The notes beneath the pieces were generated by a model. It did no database searches and was not told the DNA's origin. It was given only the letters and a program-made list of their open reading frames with translations. A program made the translations under genes and the position numbers. DNA of 64,000 nt from NCBI GenBank assembly GCA_021186555.1, contig JAJKFL010000014.1, positions 22,947,033 through 23,011,032 on the forward strand, read 5' to 3'. Position 1 is the first letter of the stretch. Every line of letters starts with the position of its first letter. This DNA comes from Reticulitermes speratus (taxonomy: Eukaryota > Arthropoda > Insecta > Blattodea > Rhinotermitidae). Below are positions 22,966-35,060 of this stretch, in pieces.

Positions 22966-25900
22966 ACCTGTACATTAATTATATGTGCAATAAATAACGG
23001 CTAATATTTAGTCTTTCTCCCGACGGAAAGTAACGTGTTATTGAAATTCGAGTGTCTGTGCGCTTTGTATGTTCTTCATTGAATTCCCACATTGAAAGAA
23101 ATTTTAACTGTATCGCACTGTGTTGTGACGATTTCAACGTGTTTTCTTCAGAGACACAGATTATATCGAATCTCCCCAGGTCGTGGAATTGTTTTGTGGC
23201 TAGTGTTGAAATCTGCGAAGTACCTAATCCGGGTACTCACATGCTATTTTAGCTGCGATTGGGAAATTTTTCTTGTATCCTATATTTGTCTTCTTGTCGT
23301 TTTCGACAAAATACTGCTAATATCTCCGCAGTATCGGCAGAGTATTTCTAAGAAAAACACTGTTGATTTATACACTGTGTCTGTAAGCTCGTGTTTAGTA
23401 ACTTGGATCGTAATTCATTTTGTCATGCAACTGTTCGTGTGATCCGGTGTAATTATTTAAATGAATTCTAGAGTCCATTCAGAAGTTTATTAAGAACTGG
23501 CATAATATCAGATTTTAAGAACTCATACTTCCTTTTTAAGATCGTGATGTTCTGCGAGTGGTTGAAAGGCATTCTGATAACTATATTTGGATCCACTAAC
23601 GCCATGAAGAATACGTTTCCAAAAACATCAATAATGGATTTCCTAATCTCGAAATTCCACGCTTTTCATAAAATCCTAAAGTTCATTGTCGTGTTTAAAA
23701 GATCCCGACACCGATCTTTATTCTAACTACATTAAGCCAATGATGAAAGTAGAGCTCTTTCGTTCAAGATAAAAGTAAAAGCAAGGAAAACAAATTTAGT
23801 CCAGAACCTAAGTTCAGCATCATAAAAGCGTAGTGGGGGCGTAGTGTAAACATTATCGCTTTCCCACATCCCAGAGCCGGTTGAGGATGTAGCTGCGTAT
23901 TCCAGCGCAGCGTCAATTGCCGCAGAGGAGGATCTGTGGCTTCCAGGTAAATAAAACGATAAACGTAATTGCATGAATTTACATCATTAATTAAAGTGAC
24001 TGACTGAGGGATGGGTAACTGAAGCCCGAATCCCAGTAGGTTCGGTGTATTTTTTTTACTTTCCTATCCTAAACGTCTTTGGGGGTCCGTCGAATTTTCT
24101 GCATGACGTACATACTACTGAAATTAAAACAAAACTGACCGCTTATCTTCTAGAGACGAGGTCGAGAATATATGAAGCTTTATCTGTACTGTCTTATCCA
24201 CTTTCGTTTCATTGTGCCTATTGACATGGATAAACGTTTCGTTATCTTGACCAGGGTCTAAAAAATGCCAAAATATGCACTGACAAAAAGCTGTAGATTT
24301 CAGGTCTTGAATGAGCTAGTATAGTTACTAAGACGCTCTCCACTTTTGATTCCTATTCTCTCTTAAAGAAGGTTTCTCATGCTCTATGTCAGTTTTACCA
24401 GGCCATTCTTATGACAGTAACTTTAAATAAGTCACGAATATTTTTTTCAAACATTTGTAAATTCTTTATTCACTAACCACCTGCCATTCCATACTGTGTA
24501 GACTCATCTACTGACATTGCAGTTAAATGACGTCGAAATAAGTGTTACTCTGACCACGAGCAAGCCAAGGGAAACTCGCTGTAGTGTGCTGTATGGTTTT
24601 CAGGCCCGCTATGAAAGTAGCAGTAAAAAATAGAATATAATTTTCATGGGATCGAATCCCGGCCATCCACGTTGTGTTCAGTGTTTTACTTACTACTGTT
24701 AGGATCATTGGCCGCATGTGCAGTTCTGTATGCAGCCTGGTGAGTAGGAACAATCGTGCTTCCTTAGCTTGAATCAGTACTTACCATTTGAATAATTTCG
24801 GCTCTTAGGGCGAAAATTGGAGAATAACATGCTGTAGTTATTCCTTTGGACAGGAGACAGGATGATCGCAGGAGCAAGAGCATATATCTTGTTTCTAACT
24901 GCATTGATATGAGAGCCAAAAATAAGTAAGTTTTAGTGGGTAAAGAACTGGACTGAAAGTCCGTAGGGCCATGAAATATCCCCGTTATAATTTCAACCTG
25001 ATTTTACGCTTTACAGTCTTTTACGTAAATGAAAGTAAGAAGCCTTTTGTGACTGCAGGCAGTGGTGGCTTTGCACAGAAGTAATGCATCAAAATGCCCA
25101 AGGATCTATGGTACAACTGATGTATAGTGCGGTATCCTGTTGGAAGCTTGCGGCAAGTGGTGTAGTGGCTGGTCGGGCTGTGCTTCAGCAGGGAAAAGCC
25201 ACTTAGCTCGGAAATGTAACAACACCGCAATAAATAACAGAGCTTAAGCGTGTAAATGGTTTGTTTTTTATCTACCCCTCTTCTTTTGAGTTGCGTTTAG
25301 TCGGCTTCGGTTAAAAATTCTGGAAAGAAGACCGAAATGTTCGGAAATTCAAGAATATAATTTGAATGCATGGATACATGAGGGGTATGTAGGCTGTATG
25401 CAACGCTTGTGGTATTATCTCAGACATACTGTGTTACCTGCATTTCTCGTTTTCGCGTCCTGTCAGTCACAACTGTGTAGAATTTAAAGACGTCATGCTC
25501 ATAAATAAGTGTGCAGTGTAGCTGTACTCCTACTGGCTGTGTGAAACACACCCTGGATATGAAATTACGATGATCAGTTTAATGTAGTTGACAGAAACGT
25601 GTCTGAAACAGTACCATATTCCTATTTACGAAGTATCGGCTATTGTCTAGTGTGTATATTCACTGAATATTTCCTGATAATGTGTCTAAATGACGTCAAA
25701 GTTGCACGTCAATAAGGGCAATTTTGTGCTTCTTAAAAGTGAACTTGAATGGACAAATAATCTAATTACAATAAGCTGAAGATTTATTTATGACAGTACG
25801 CCTATTGAACATATATATATATTTACACACCAGTTTAAAATTAGAGTTACATTACCTTTATTATCCGTTTTATTATTTTTATGTACAAAGACTAAAGCAG

Positions 25901-27145
25901 TATCATTAATTTTTATCGTTGTCATAACTATAAATGTGATGAAAGATTGCCAAGACTGCTACATATCACTGATCATTGTTTAAAGCAAAATATTTTCTAA
26001 ACGAATCGATTAGCGAAAAATAATGTTTCAACATTCAATGTCAACAGCTTTGCAGGATTCTTTTGTTAAATGTTTTGTTTAGTTAATTATATATCCTGTT
26101 TATTGTACCCTTTTTTCTATTTTACACCCAAACTGACATACCGTTTGTATTCGTGCAACCAGCGACTGAATAATTTAAAAATTGTCCATCCATTTAAGTA
26201 GGACTGAACGTAAAGAATTCAGCTTGAGTAATGAAAATGTAAAGTTTAATCATCATACATACACGGTTAGAGAATTACGACAGCTGGAAAGCCAGTGTTA
26301 TAACAGTCAAATTTTTCTTTAGGTATTCTGGTTAGAACGAATCGATCTGTTTCAGCCATTTTCATTCAGGTGTATGTTCGGAGCGAACAGTTTATTTCCT
26401 GCGCTATTAAAATGTTTTTAGAACTGAAGTTTCAGTCGTGTATCTAGCCATGTGTGCATAGCTCTACTTTAAGATGTTGGGTCTGTGACGGGAATAAATC
26501 TCATCTTCTTACATCATTGAATGAGCGCCCTAATAACTGGACCACTGAAAGCCTGTAACAATCAAAGGCCTTACTATCAAGACCAAGTTGTGCAAGATCG
26601 TTTAAAATAATTGCGACAAAAATCATCCAGTTCCCGCAGAAATAAAGTTCTTGATGTTTCTACTAAATGAAATGTACCTAAGAACGCATTTTAGGCGAAC
26701 CAAAATGTTGCCATTTTCACAAACACTTAAAGACACTTTGCTCAGTATAGGTTTATGAGCATCCTGCTCTTTCATTTTCGAAAATACACTCTACGGCAGG
26801 CAGCTTATACATAGATAAAGAAGTAACTACACGGAGCATGCTCCTGGAGAAGCTAGTAATGTCTCAGCTAGTCAGAAGTTTCCCGCATTTTGTGAAACCC
26901 GAGGGTTCATTACGATAATCACAAGAACCTGTGACTGGTCCAGATGAATCCATTGTACAATCTCCAATCCAAATTCTTTAAGACCGATTTTAATAATATC
27001 ACCCCATCTGAGCCTAAGGCTTCAAAAAGATTTCTTTCTTTTAAGATTTTTACTCCAGAATATTTTATGCATTTCTCCTCTCCCCCATGCATTCCACATG
27101 CCCCTTCTATGTGACCTTGTTTGTATCACCCTAATATTATTTGGT
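22966..27145. other. non-coding, nothing recognised
   Basis: Frames up to 116 codons (23092-23442 plus) lack motifs. A lone B-box-like GGGATCGAATCCC occurs at 24649-24661 without a convincing A box. Confidence 0.4.
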
Positions 27146-27199
27146 GACTACTAAGTATTATGATGTTTCGGTCTTCACATGACCATACTCAGAGTAGTC
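27146..27199 (-). ncRNA. hammerhead-like motif G, degraded
   Basis: Minus strand: an outer helix of GACUACU (27199-27193) with AGUAGUC (27152-27146); 5' core CUGAGUA (expected CUGANGA); one U; stem II GGUC/GACC; GAAAC at 27169-27165; then AUC where GUC is expected. The layout is that of a hammerhead, but G8 and A9 and the stem III G are altered. Confidence 0.4.
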
Positions 27200-27384
27200 T
27201 CAAACAAAGGAATATAATAATTGCAGATTCTGTTACAGATGTGCATATGTGGAGTCAAAAATACATGTCAATTAAAATGACTAAGGATATTTAAAATATA
27301 GACTAACTACAATATTCTTCAAATAGATGTTTTTCTTCATTCTGGGGGGGTTATCTCTATGTTGTCTGTAGGTTCCTATACTAT

Positions 27385-27414
27385 AGTGGTTGTCTGAGTA
27401 CTCAGAGAACCACT
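27385..27414. repeat. 30-bp near-perfect palindrome
   Basis: Bases 27385-27399 and 27400-27414 are reverse complements with one mismatch and no loop, centred on CTGAGTACTCAG. Confidence 0.7.
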
Positions 27415-27770
27415 CAGCCTACCGCCGTGGTATAAGCAGAAGACAGTATAATAGGCGTTGATGCAAAGAAATGTACAATTAGCACAAGTGTTTCAAGTAA
27501 AAGGATACAAAAGCGAAAAGCGGATGAGATGCTTTGCAAATAGCAGGCCTATTTGAGCTAGGATCGTAAATAATAGTATGAACAAATAAATCGAAAATCT
27601 GTGAAGTACGAGTTTCCAAACGCGGTGAATACTAAAACTACTGTCTTTTTACATGACGCTCTGGTACAAATGTAACACGGTTCAGGAGGAGCCCATTGCC
27701 GCAATATTAGAAGGCAGTAGTTTGCTCTGGAATCTGATGAGACTGCAGAGTTTCATATCACAGAAGGCAT

Positions 27771-27790
27771 TGTCTGTCTGTCTGTCTGTC
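27771..27790. repeat. (TGTC)n microsatellite
   Basis: Five TGTC units, read directly. Confidence 0.9.
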
Positions 27791-29558
27791 ACAGATTTTG
27801 CGATTCCATGATACAACAACAGGCACACCTTCACCATGTATAACACTAGGATGTAGGGAACCTGGAAGGACACGTGCAGATCAGTTCTGAAGCTGGAACA
27901 GGCCTTGTTGTGAACGCTGCTGCTATGAATGATAATTGCATTTGTGGCATTATTGTGGGCTCTGGTTTATTCGAGGATAAAATCGCGTCCGGTGGAGACT
28001 AGAAGCCTTACACGTAACGATAGGGCGGAAGAGGTTTGTGGACACGAATAAAAAAAAAGCTGGAACATTTTTATATGATGAGATGAAAGAGAAGAGGTCA
28101 AAAGCCATGGCGTTTCATTAGTGACGGGGTTGCTATGAAAAGCAGCAAGAGGATCGGAAAGCAGAAAAACCCTGGCAATCATTTACTCCCGCCTCTGGAT
28201 AGCCAATAGGAGGCATGGAAGATTAACTTCCACCAATGAATGAAAGCGTTAAGGGGAGAAAAAACTCATGAAAGAAATATAGACACAAGCGGAATAGAGA
28301 TAATCAAATAAAAAAGAAGAGGCAGTAGTTGAGTGTAAAGGAGACTAGGCAAGAAATGAATGGATGTGATGTGATGGACCCTCGCTTTGCATGTTGCATG
28401 TCCAGGAACAGAGATCTCTCACACTCTGCTATCAGTGTCAGAGGGTAGCTGGCTTAAATTAACTCACCGTGATATCTCAGCACGTTTCATTCCCTGTCGT
28501 CGTGGAATTTGGGCGTGAAGCCAAGTTGTATCCGTGTACCTGTATAACTCTTCGTTAATTTACTTGCCATTTAAATTCTATTTAAGTTGTAATTCGGCAA
28601 TACTCCCTACTCAACAATATAAATTATCCAGTCAGCGACGGTGATCTTAAGAGGATCCGATGCTATATAGAGATTGCATGTGCTTATGTTAACAGTTATT
28701 GTAGTAAGTTTACACATACGCTTAGTTTCTTCACTTAAAGAGGTCCAAAATCGTGTTAAACATTAAATTGTAATAACTACACATTTAAAACGTCTGCTGT
28801 GCAAGTTCTGAGGTTCTCGCAGTGGTGTCTATAAGGAGTAACGTCTTCTGATATGGGAAGTCGTGTAATCTGGCTGGAATTTGCTGCCTCGTTCCGGTTA
28901 GCAGTGTAAGCCGTGCGAGTAAACAAGGTTACACATAAACTGGAAAAGAGGGAAGGGCGTATATTGCGAGAGATCCAATGACAGGCGATGAGCCTTAGAT
29001 GGGAGGCAGGGTCAAATATTGTACAGAAGGGAGCTGAGAGGGAGTGTATGTGGAGGAAAGGAATTTACAAAAAATTGTTTTTGAGGAACTATAAGGAAGG
29101 GCGATAGAATGGTCCATTATTTGGGCTAGCTACTAGATTACATGATGTCACTTTCCAGAAGACAATAATCTTAATTGTCTGCTGTATTTATGCGAAAGTT
29201 ACATTCCCACAAGCAGATTTTTCGGTGTCGCTAAGTAAGTTGTACATTAATCTGCATTTCACATCCAGATATGTAAAATGTTTTGAATGTGTAGTACAAG
29301 TAACCGTGGACAGTGCTGAAGACGAACTCCTCTGGTTGTAGTGTTGGTCATAGGATTTAAACACAGTCGCAGCTATAAATGCATCGTGACTGAAGTTCTG
29401 CAGAAATTGGCAAGTTGTCTCTGCAGAACTCTGCGTCCAATCCGTATTGAAAAGGAAACACAATATTAAAAACTGCATGTTAGAAATTGTGAGATGCAAC
29501 CCCGCTTGAAAAATGTAATATACATAACCGTCCTACCCTTCGAAATATCTATGTAGCG

Positions 29559-29612
29559 GTAGTGGTGTTGGCGGTGGCGGTGGCTGTGTTGGCGGCGGTG
29601 GTGGTCGTGGTG

Positions 29613-29665
<53 letters not shown>
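29559..29665. repeat. GTG/GTA trinucleotide tract
   Basis: GGTGGC/GGTGGT repeats pass into about sixteen GTA units. Confidence 0.9.
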
Positions 29666-29670
<5 letters not shown>

Positions 29671-30652
29671 CATTAGTAGAAACAGTTCCGATAAACAGAT
29701 GCCTTACATTACCTGTATGACTTATAGGAAGCGACGCATTAGTTTTATACTTCAATTCTTGAAGAATTAATTTTATTTGTATTTTCGCATCATGTGATAT
29801 TATACAGCGTGTACATAAATGCAAGATCTAAAAGTGCACTACCTTACCTGGCGGAAGGTAACTGCAAGTTCGATCGACATCCACCTGCTTCTGTACACGA
29901 ACAGTCGGTGCAGATCTTAGTGCTACGGCACTACAGCGTCACTGATTACTGATGAACTAGAAGTGTGTCACATTCTGTTCCTAGTATTCGAGTAAGTTTT
30001 GTTGTACAGAAATGAAACATGGTACTAAGAGAATAGCAACAACAAGCAACGACAGAAGACTGCCTTCCAGTTGTCAAGGGTTCATTTGTGAGCCAGGAGC
30101 ATATGAAGTGATGCTCCGACAGACAGACAGACACCTACTAATGAATGCATGACCGAACTCTGGCGATCGGAAAGAAAAGCTGCATCCTCGATCGGTGGCT
30201 GTAGGATTCACCCAGGAAATTGGAAAAGTAGCACTGTGCAATTTCCTGGCTTCTAGAACATAATAAAGGATCCCTACTGATGAGAAGGAAACAGGAAAAG
30301 AATGGAAGAAATTGACTGGAAACAGAATTCAAACGGTAACTGTGGAAGGTACACCATTTCTGGGAATTTATCGTCGAAGAAATAAGTGCGGTAATTGCTT
30401 TTCCTATGTTCTATCTCTTAACGAATTTTTGTCCAACGGTCTTTCGTCATATATTGACTGAGACCCCCAAAATTAACTTGATTTATAAATCGTGTTCTTT
30501 GTGAATCTTAAACACAAATTTATAGGTTAAAAGTATTTTCCTATATTTAATTACCAGTCTACTTCCGAAATATTTGCGAAGAAAACTATGTGATCCTGTA
30601 ATTTAGTCAAGCTCTTTATAACAAGCCTAACTGATTATGAATACCTCCTTAC

Positions 30653-30700
30653 TTCCCCTGATGATGGGAACAGATCCAGTTCACGAAGCTTGTTTGGAAA
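30653..30700 (+). ncRNA. hammerhead-like motif H, degraded
   Basis: CUGAUGA at 30658-30664, one U, stem II GGGAAC/GUUCAC with one mismatch, then GAAGC where GAAAC is expected (30685-30689), UU, GU and H17 = U. Stem I can form from TTCC with GGAA. A single core change (A15.1 to G) gives a G-U closing pair. It looks like a decayed copy. Confidence 0.4.
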
Positions 30701-32092
30701 CATTCAAAACGATGGACACTGTCCGAAATAATAATCACATCTGCAGTATCTGTATATTTTTGATAAGCATGGGCACTAAATAAGAATAATAGAAAAACAA
30801 GTGATAGTTAAGTTTCCGCTGTTATATGAAATGCAGAATACAATATAAATCATCAGATAATAATGATCGTAAAATAAATACTGAACAACGCATATAACTT
30901 AAATAAATTTCTGGATTTGAAGAAAAGTATAACAACAGAGATTTCAAAACTTTGAACTGCATGGTTACATAAAAAAAGCAGACCTCCAGATCAGACGAGG
31001 ACAGATCGAAACTGATAAATATCCGGAGACAGCACAGGCGATGACTCTGCCTTTTGAAGGGTGATGATTTTTATGTACGAAAATGCCAAGCGAAACTTGG
31101 AGATAAGGTGTCAGCGAAGGAAGATAGTCTTCTACATTTTCGTGAATTTCGTTTTCTGATATGCCTGTTGTGCCGGCTACATTCCGTCGTTTTTCCGTAA
31201 CATGTTCTCCGCGAGCAGGAATGTTTATAAAACCATGCATGAACAGCTAATGCAAAAGCCCTGTTCCGAGTGCACTGTCAACTGTGTAAAGTGATAACCA
31301 TGATCGCCTGTCGCATTTAATTCTTTGAAATTTACCTTTAATTTAATGTGGCTCTCGTGATCGTTTTTTGAGGTTAGACTGGAGTTCGGCCATATGTTGC
31401 TCATAACCATCTTAGATTTGAAAGCATGTTTACTGTACTCATAATTTGAAACCGTTTTGATTCATTCTGTTTTCCTTACATGTTTATCTGTTTTTGCCTG
31501 CAAAAAAGGATTAATTTTGTGAGGGTAAATGAAAGGAGATTCAAGTCTGTCGGGATATGGCGCCTTGTAAACTGGTAAATAATTAACCGAGGTTTCTGAC
31601 AAGCCAGCTGTCTCAATCTTCAGGGTGTAAGTAATCTTATTGGACCATTCTTCACAAATAAACAAGGCAACGTACCTCCATAAACTTGCAATATTTACCA
31701 ACACCCCTGTAAGAGCAAAATATTTCGTTTAGGTGACGTAATAATTTAAACAAACAGAATTATTTTCCAGAAGCTCGGTATAAATTTCCAGCTTTACAAT
31801 TTTTTATATATTTTATTTATAAAGGCTTTGTAATTAGGGCAGAGAATGCTGCACATTTATCCCTTTGTATAGTTACTTGTGCTGCCGTTATACGGTGTAC
31901 GAAATCCTTACACTGTAGAGAAGCCTCGCTTTCTCACTCTGCTAGATGAAATCATAATTAACTCGATTTGCTTAAAAACGTGGAGTAAGTAAACACGATT
32001 GCCGTCGTTATTAGCAAGCATTAATGAGCTTTTCCCAGAGCGCCAGTTCTAGTTTTAAGTGGCGGTAACGGAGAAATGGATTATCACTCGCA
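30701..32092. other. non-coding apart from motif L
   Basis: Three consecutive minus frames (30965-31240, 31225-31410, 31462-31704) have no domain. The last overlaps hammerhead-like motif L. Confidence 0.4.
31584..31626 (-). ncRNA. hammerhead-like motif L, tentative
   Basis: Minus strand: CUGAAGA (31623-31617), four unpaired bases, stem II GACA/UGUC, one A, GAAAC (31596-31592), loop CUCG, GU, H17 = U. No stem I complementarity was found. The order of core elements fits, but spacing is loose. Confidence 0.3.
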
Positions 32093-32790
32093 GTGGCGTG
32101 GATTTCTGTTGACAAGACAGCAAGAGTTTTAAAATCCTGCCATAAAATTCGAATTATGATAGATCAAAAGCAATTGGAGAATGTGAAATATTTCAGTTAT
32201 TTGGGTAGCATGATAACAAATGATGCAAGGTGTACACGTGAAAAAAAATCCAGAATTGCCATGGCAAAAGCAGCAATAAACAAGAAGAAGACTCTTTTCA
32301 CCAGCAAACTGGACTTAAATTTAAGGAAGAAACTAGTGAAGTGCTATATTTGGAGCATAGGTTTATATGGTGCTAAAACGTGAACACTTCGAAAAGTAGA
32401 TCAGAAGTATCTGGAAAGTTTTGAAATGTGGTGCTGGAGAAGAATGGAGATCAGTTGGACCGATCGTGTGAGAAATGAAGAAGTATTACACAGAGTCAAG
32501 GAGGACAGGAATATCCTACATACAATAAAAAGAAGAAAGGCTAACTGGATTGGTCACATCTCGCGTGGGAATTGCCCTCTAAAACGCGACATTGAAGGAA
32601 AGATAGAGGGAAGGATGTAAATGACGGGAAGACAAGGGAGAAGACGTAAGCAGCTACTGGATGACCTTAAGGAAAAGAGAAGACACTGGAAATTGAAAGA
32701 GGAGGCACTAGATCGCACCCTGTGGGAAACTCGCTTTGGAAGAGGCTACGGACCTGTCGTAAGACAGACTACAGAATGAATGAAAATCCG
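32093..32790 (+). pseudogene. LINE-A reverse transcriptase C-terminal region, 5' truncated
   Basis: A single frame runs from 32093 to the natural stop TGA at 32777-32779. It is interrupted only by TGA at 32381-32383, where the family usually has Trp in a GAETWTLR-like block, and TAA at 32618-32620. Segments in order are VKYFSYLGSMIT, AMAKAAINKKKTLF, the YIWSIGLYGAKT block, ESFEMWCWRRMEI, KANWIGHISRGNCPL, GRRRKQLLDDL and ALDRTLWETRFGRGYGPVVR. These are typical of the region after the RT catalytic core in a non-LTR element common in arthropods. The catalytic YADD region lies upstream and is missing. The tail GAATGAATGA is shared with copies at 14622-14732, 34708-34904 and, without a clean tail, 42590-42682. 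Confidence 0.85.
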
Positions 32791-33671
32791 GAACCTAAGA
32801 ACAAGACGGCTACTCTAGTCTCTAAATTTGTACAAGGGATGGAAGCATAAAATGTAGTGTTTGCCACATTCACAACTAAATTAAAACTAATGGACTAGTG
32901 GCATTCATATTTCTGTTGCCCAAAATTATCTCCTGTGAATCGCGTTGACAACAATACGTGGCACTTTCTTTAAAATTTCAGAAAATATGTAGTTTTCCCA
33001 TGGAGTGTATTTCTCAGTTTGTATCATTCTAATAATTGACCGCAACTATTTACCTAAACATAATTACACAATCTCTCTTTCTAATGGAGATGCTCTGTCT
33101 TCTTTGAGGTATGAATTAAAGTTGTACCTGCTGTTTGGAAGACAATTATGCTTCAAATGGCTAATGTCTGGAAACCTTACTATTTTGTTCTGGAGAAGTT
33201 TCTTGCCATTTTCTTTCGACCAGAGGCTCAGACTTTCACTCGCTTTATCACTTCATTCCACAAAATTTTGTCTCGCCACAAATGTTCGTTTATTGTTAAA
33301 GAGAAAACATTCACACAATTACGTACTAGTCTGTATCTTCTCCCTGAAGTATTACAATAAATGCAATTTGTACTGATACTCAATTTACTATCTTTAAAAT
33401 GACACACTCTATATTCCTAACATCTAAAATTTTCACGTTCTTAATGTACTAGTACATTCGTTGTGACAATTTCCGAGGTGCTGCGATGAACCAAACGTGA
33501 TGTACATACCACAGAGTAAGATTTCTTTGACAGTCTTCAAGCGCTGTACGTAGGGTGTTGGAAATTCTTCTACAACTTGTTTGGTCCAGCCGTCACTGTC
33601 GCACTAGAAAACTGGCAATATGAGCTCTTCTCCACAAATGTCCTGAGATAGGAAGCAGACACTCTTCTTGG
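32791..33671. other. non-coding, nothing recognised
   Basis: The 123-codon plus frame (33005-33376) and the overlapping 70-codon frame show no motif or splice context. Confidence 0.35.
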
Positions 33672-33885
33672 ACTGCTTGACCCTTGAAAATGAGACCTAT
33701 AGGTTGTCTCGAAACGTCGGTAAACAACTACGCACATGCACTGCGTACACATGCCAGAAGAGGGGAAGGCGTCAGAAAACAGACTACTTGACCCTCAATG
33801 AAGGCTGTACAGTCATACGAAACTTTGGTAAATATTACCAGCCGATACCACGTCATAACTCAGAAGATAGGGATTTTCGTTATTA
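33672..33885 (+). repeat. two tandem Penelope-type terminal-repeat units
   Basis: Two units about 106-111 bp apart share, in order, TTGACCCT, a short stem-loop, GAAAC, GGTAAA and CAGAAGA. GAAAC lies at 33711 and 33819, and CAGAAGA about 43 bases after each. The same GAAAC-to-CAGAAGA spacing (43) is seen in motif E at 20236. Tandem terminal repeats are the usual Penelope-like element form. The frame at 33668-33940 spans them and is not a gene. Confidence 0.55.
33677..33724 (+). ncRNA. hammerhead-like motif F, degraded core
   Basis: Stem I pairs TTGACC with GGTAAA (one mismatch). The 5' core is CUUGAAAA instead of CUGAAGA. Stem II is GAGAC/GUCUC (33692-33696 with 33706-33710), 5 perfect bp. 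GAAAC is at 33711-33715 and GUC at 33716-33718. Stems are better kept than the 5' core. A second, more decayed copy has GAAAC at 33819-33823. Confidence 0.45.
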
Positions 33886-33959
33886 CTGCTTTCAAACTTC
33901 ACTATCTCGATTACAAAAATTATCGTTGTTGAGATTTTAGATGCTTGCAACCGTATGAA

Positions 33960-34110
33960 CAATGCATCTTCTTGGATGTGACGCCGTGTAGGTTTTTAGA
34001 AGTGTACCGACGTTTCATAGGATCCTGCTGTCTCAGTATTTATCCTGATGATAAAGGCAGCAGGAAAGTTCGAAAGATGGGTTCTCGCGTATCAGACTAC
34101 ACGGCGACAC
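33960..34110 (+). repeat. DVTPC-family repeat with two opposed ribozyme-like remnants
   Basis: The translation is DVTPCRFLEVYRRF followed by IGSCCLS and DDKGSRKV. The YRRF part is the antisense reading of GAAACGTCGGTA, an inverted hammerhead 3' core at 34007-34018. A forward core follows: CTGATGA at 34045-34051, then GAAAG at 34072-34076. The two remnants are head to head and share GACAGCAGGA/GGCAGCAGGA. The 82-codon frame is incidental. Confidence 0.5.
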
Positions 34111-34707
34111 GTTTCCATTTCCACTTATTAGACATTGTGGCTTTGTGTTTGGTTACTTTTAATCGCGGTTCATTTCGTTATTTCATGTCCTAATGTTGAT
34201 CGAAGTAGTAAGTTACGTACCATTACGCTACTCAGCAGACTAATTATAGTGATTATGTGTTTTGTGAGGCTCCAGAAGCCATGTGAATTCGGATAGAAGG
34301 ATTAATATAGCCGTGATTTGAATCCAATCAGTGCCTCGTAATGTAATCATAGATCACAATAATCGCTTGCTAATCCTGCAGATTATTTTGATGGCCATTC
34401 AAATGACATTTCACATTTGCGTGTGAAGTCTAGTCACGTCTGACGCAGTGTTGTGTCCAATTAAGCGTATCTTTAAGGGAAGCTGTGCCCAGTGATCCAC
34501 TAAATATCGCTTGAAAGAGACGAGACACTGTCATGACAGTTTGCATAATGTACGATGTTTTGAGCAGAATTATTCTGACTCTATAACACGTAGCATCCTT
34601 GGAATATTATATCAGCCTTTCCTGGCTCCTCGATTTTATAGTCCAATACTTTTGTGTACAACTTGCCTGTTTCATCCGTTCACTCAGTCTTTTGCAGAGT
34701 TAGTTGT
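34111..34707. other. non-coding, nothing recognised
   Basis: No repeat or coding motif was identified. Confidence 0.4.
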
Positions 34708-34904
34708 TATTCATTCAATCATTCTGTAGTCTGTCTTACGACAGGTCCGTACCTCCTCCAAAGTGAGATCTGCACAGGATGCGATCTAGTACTTCCTCTT
34801 TCAATTTTCAGTATCTTCTCTTTTCCTTAAGGTCATCCAGTAGCTGCTTACGCCTTGTTCCTCGTCTTCCTGTCATTTCTGTCCTTCCCTCTAACTTTCC
34901 TTCA
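34708..34904 (-). mobile_element. LINE-A 3' end, copy 3
   Basis: Minus strand: about 170 bases of the LINE-A C-terminal coding end, matching 32610-32779, followed by a short GAATGATTGAATGA-like tail at 34708-34723. The plus-strand frame 34779-35024 over this copy is an antisense artefact. Confidence 0.8.
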
Positions 34905-35060
34905 ATCACGAGTTATAGTTGTTATACTGCAAATGAATTACAATATTTTATGTTTTTTTTTGGTTATGTATTCAAATTAAGAATGCAGTCATTTCCAATT
35001 ATATTTTGTTTAATATTGGTTTAATATTTTATCACAGTAAATAATGTGTATAGTTTATTT

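Larger units (their letters stand above)
27200..30650. other. non-coding; palindrome and microsatellites
   Basis: Contains the palindrome at 27385-27414, (TGTC)n at 27771-27790 and the GTG/GTA tract at 29559-29665, which gives the poly-Thr frame at 29549-29824 minus. GACAGACAGACAGAC lies near 30118. No gene is supported. Confidence 0.4.

Noticed and set aside
24649-24661. GGGATCGAATCCC as the T-arm of a tRNA gene
   Set aside because: No acceptor stem, D-arm or A box could be placed upstream; probably a SINE relic.
29549-29824. Poly-threonine frame
   Set aside because: Created entirely by the GTA/GTG microsatellite.
33005-33376. 123-codon plus-strand frame
   Set aside because: No recognised domain; an overlapping frame of similar length exists and the length is within chance for 64 kb read six ways.
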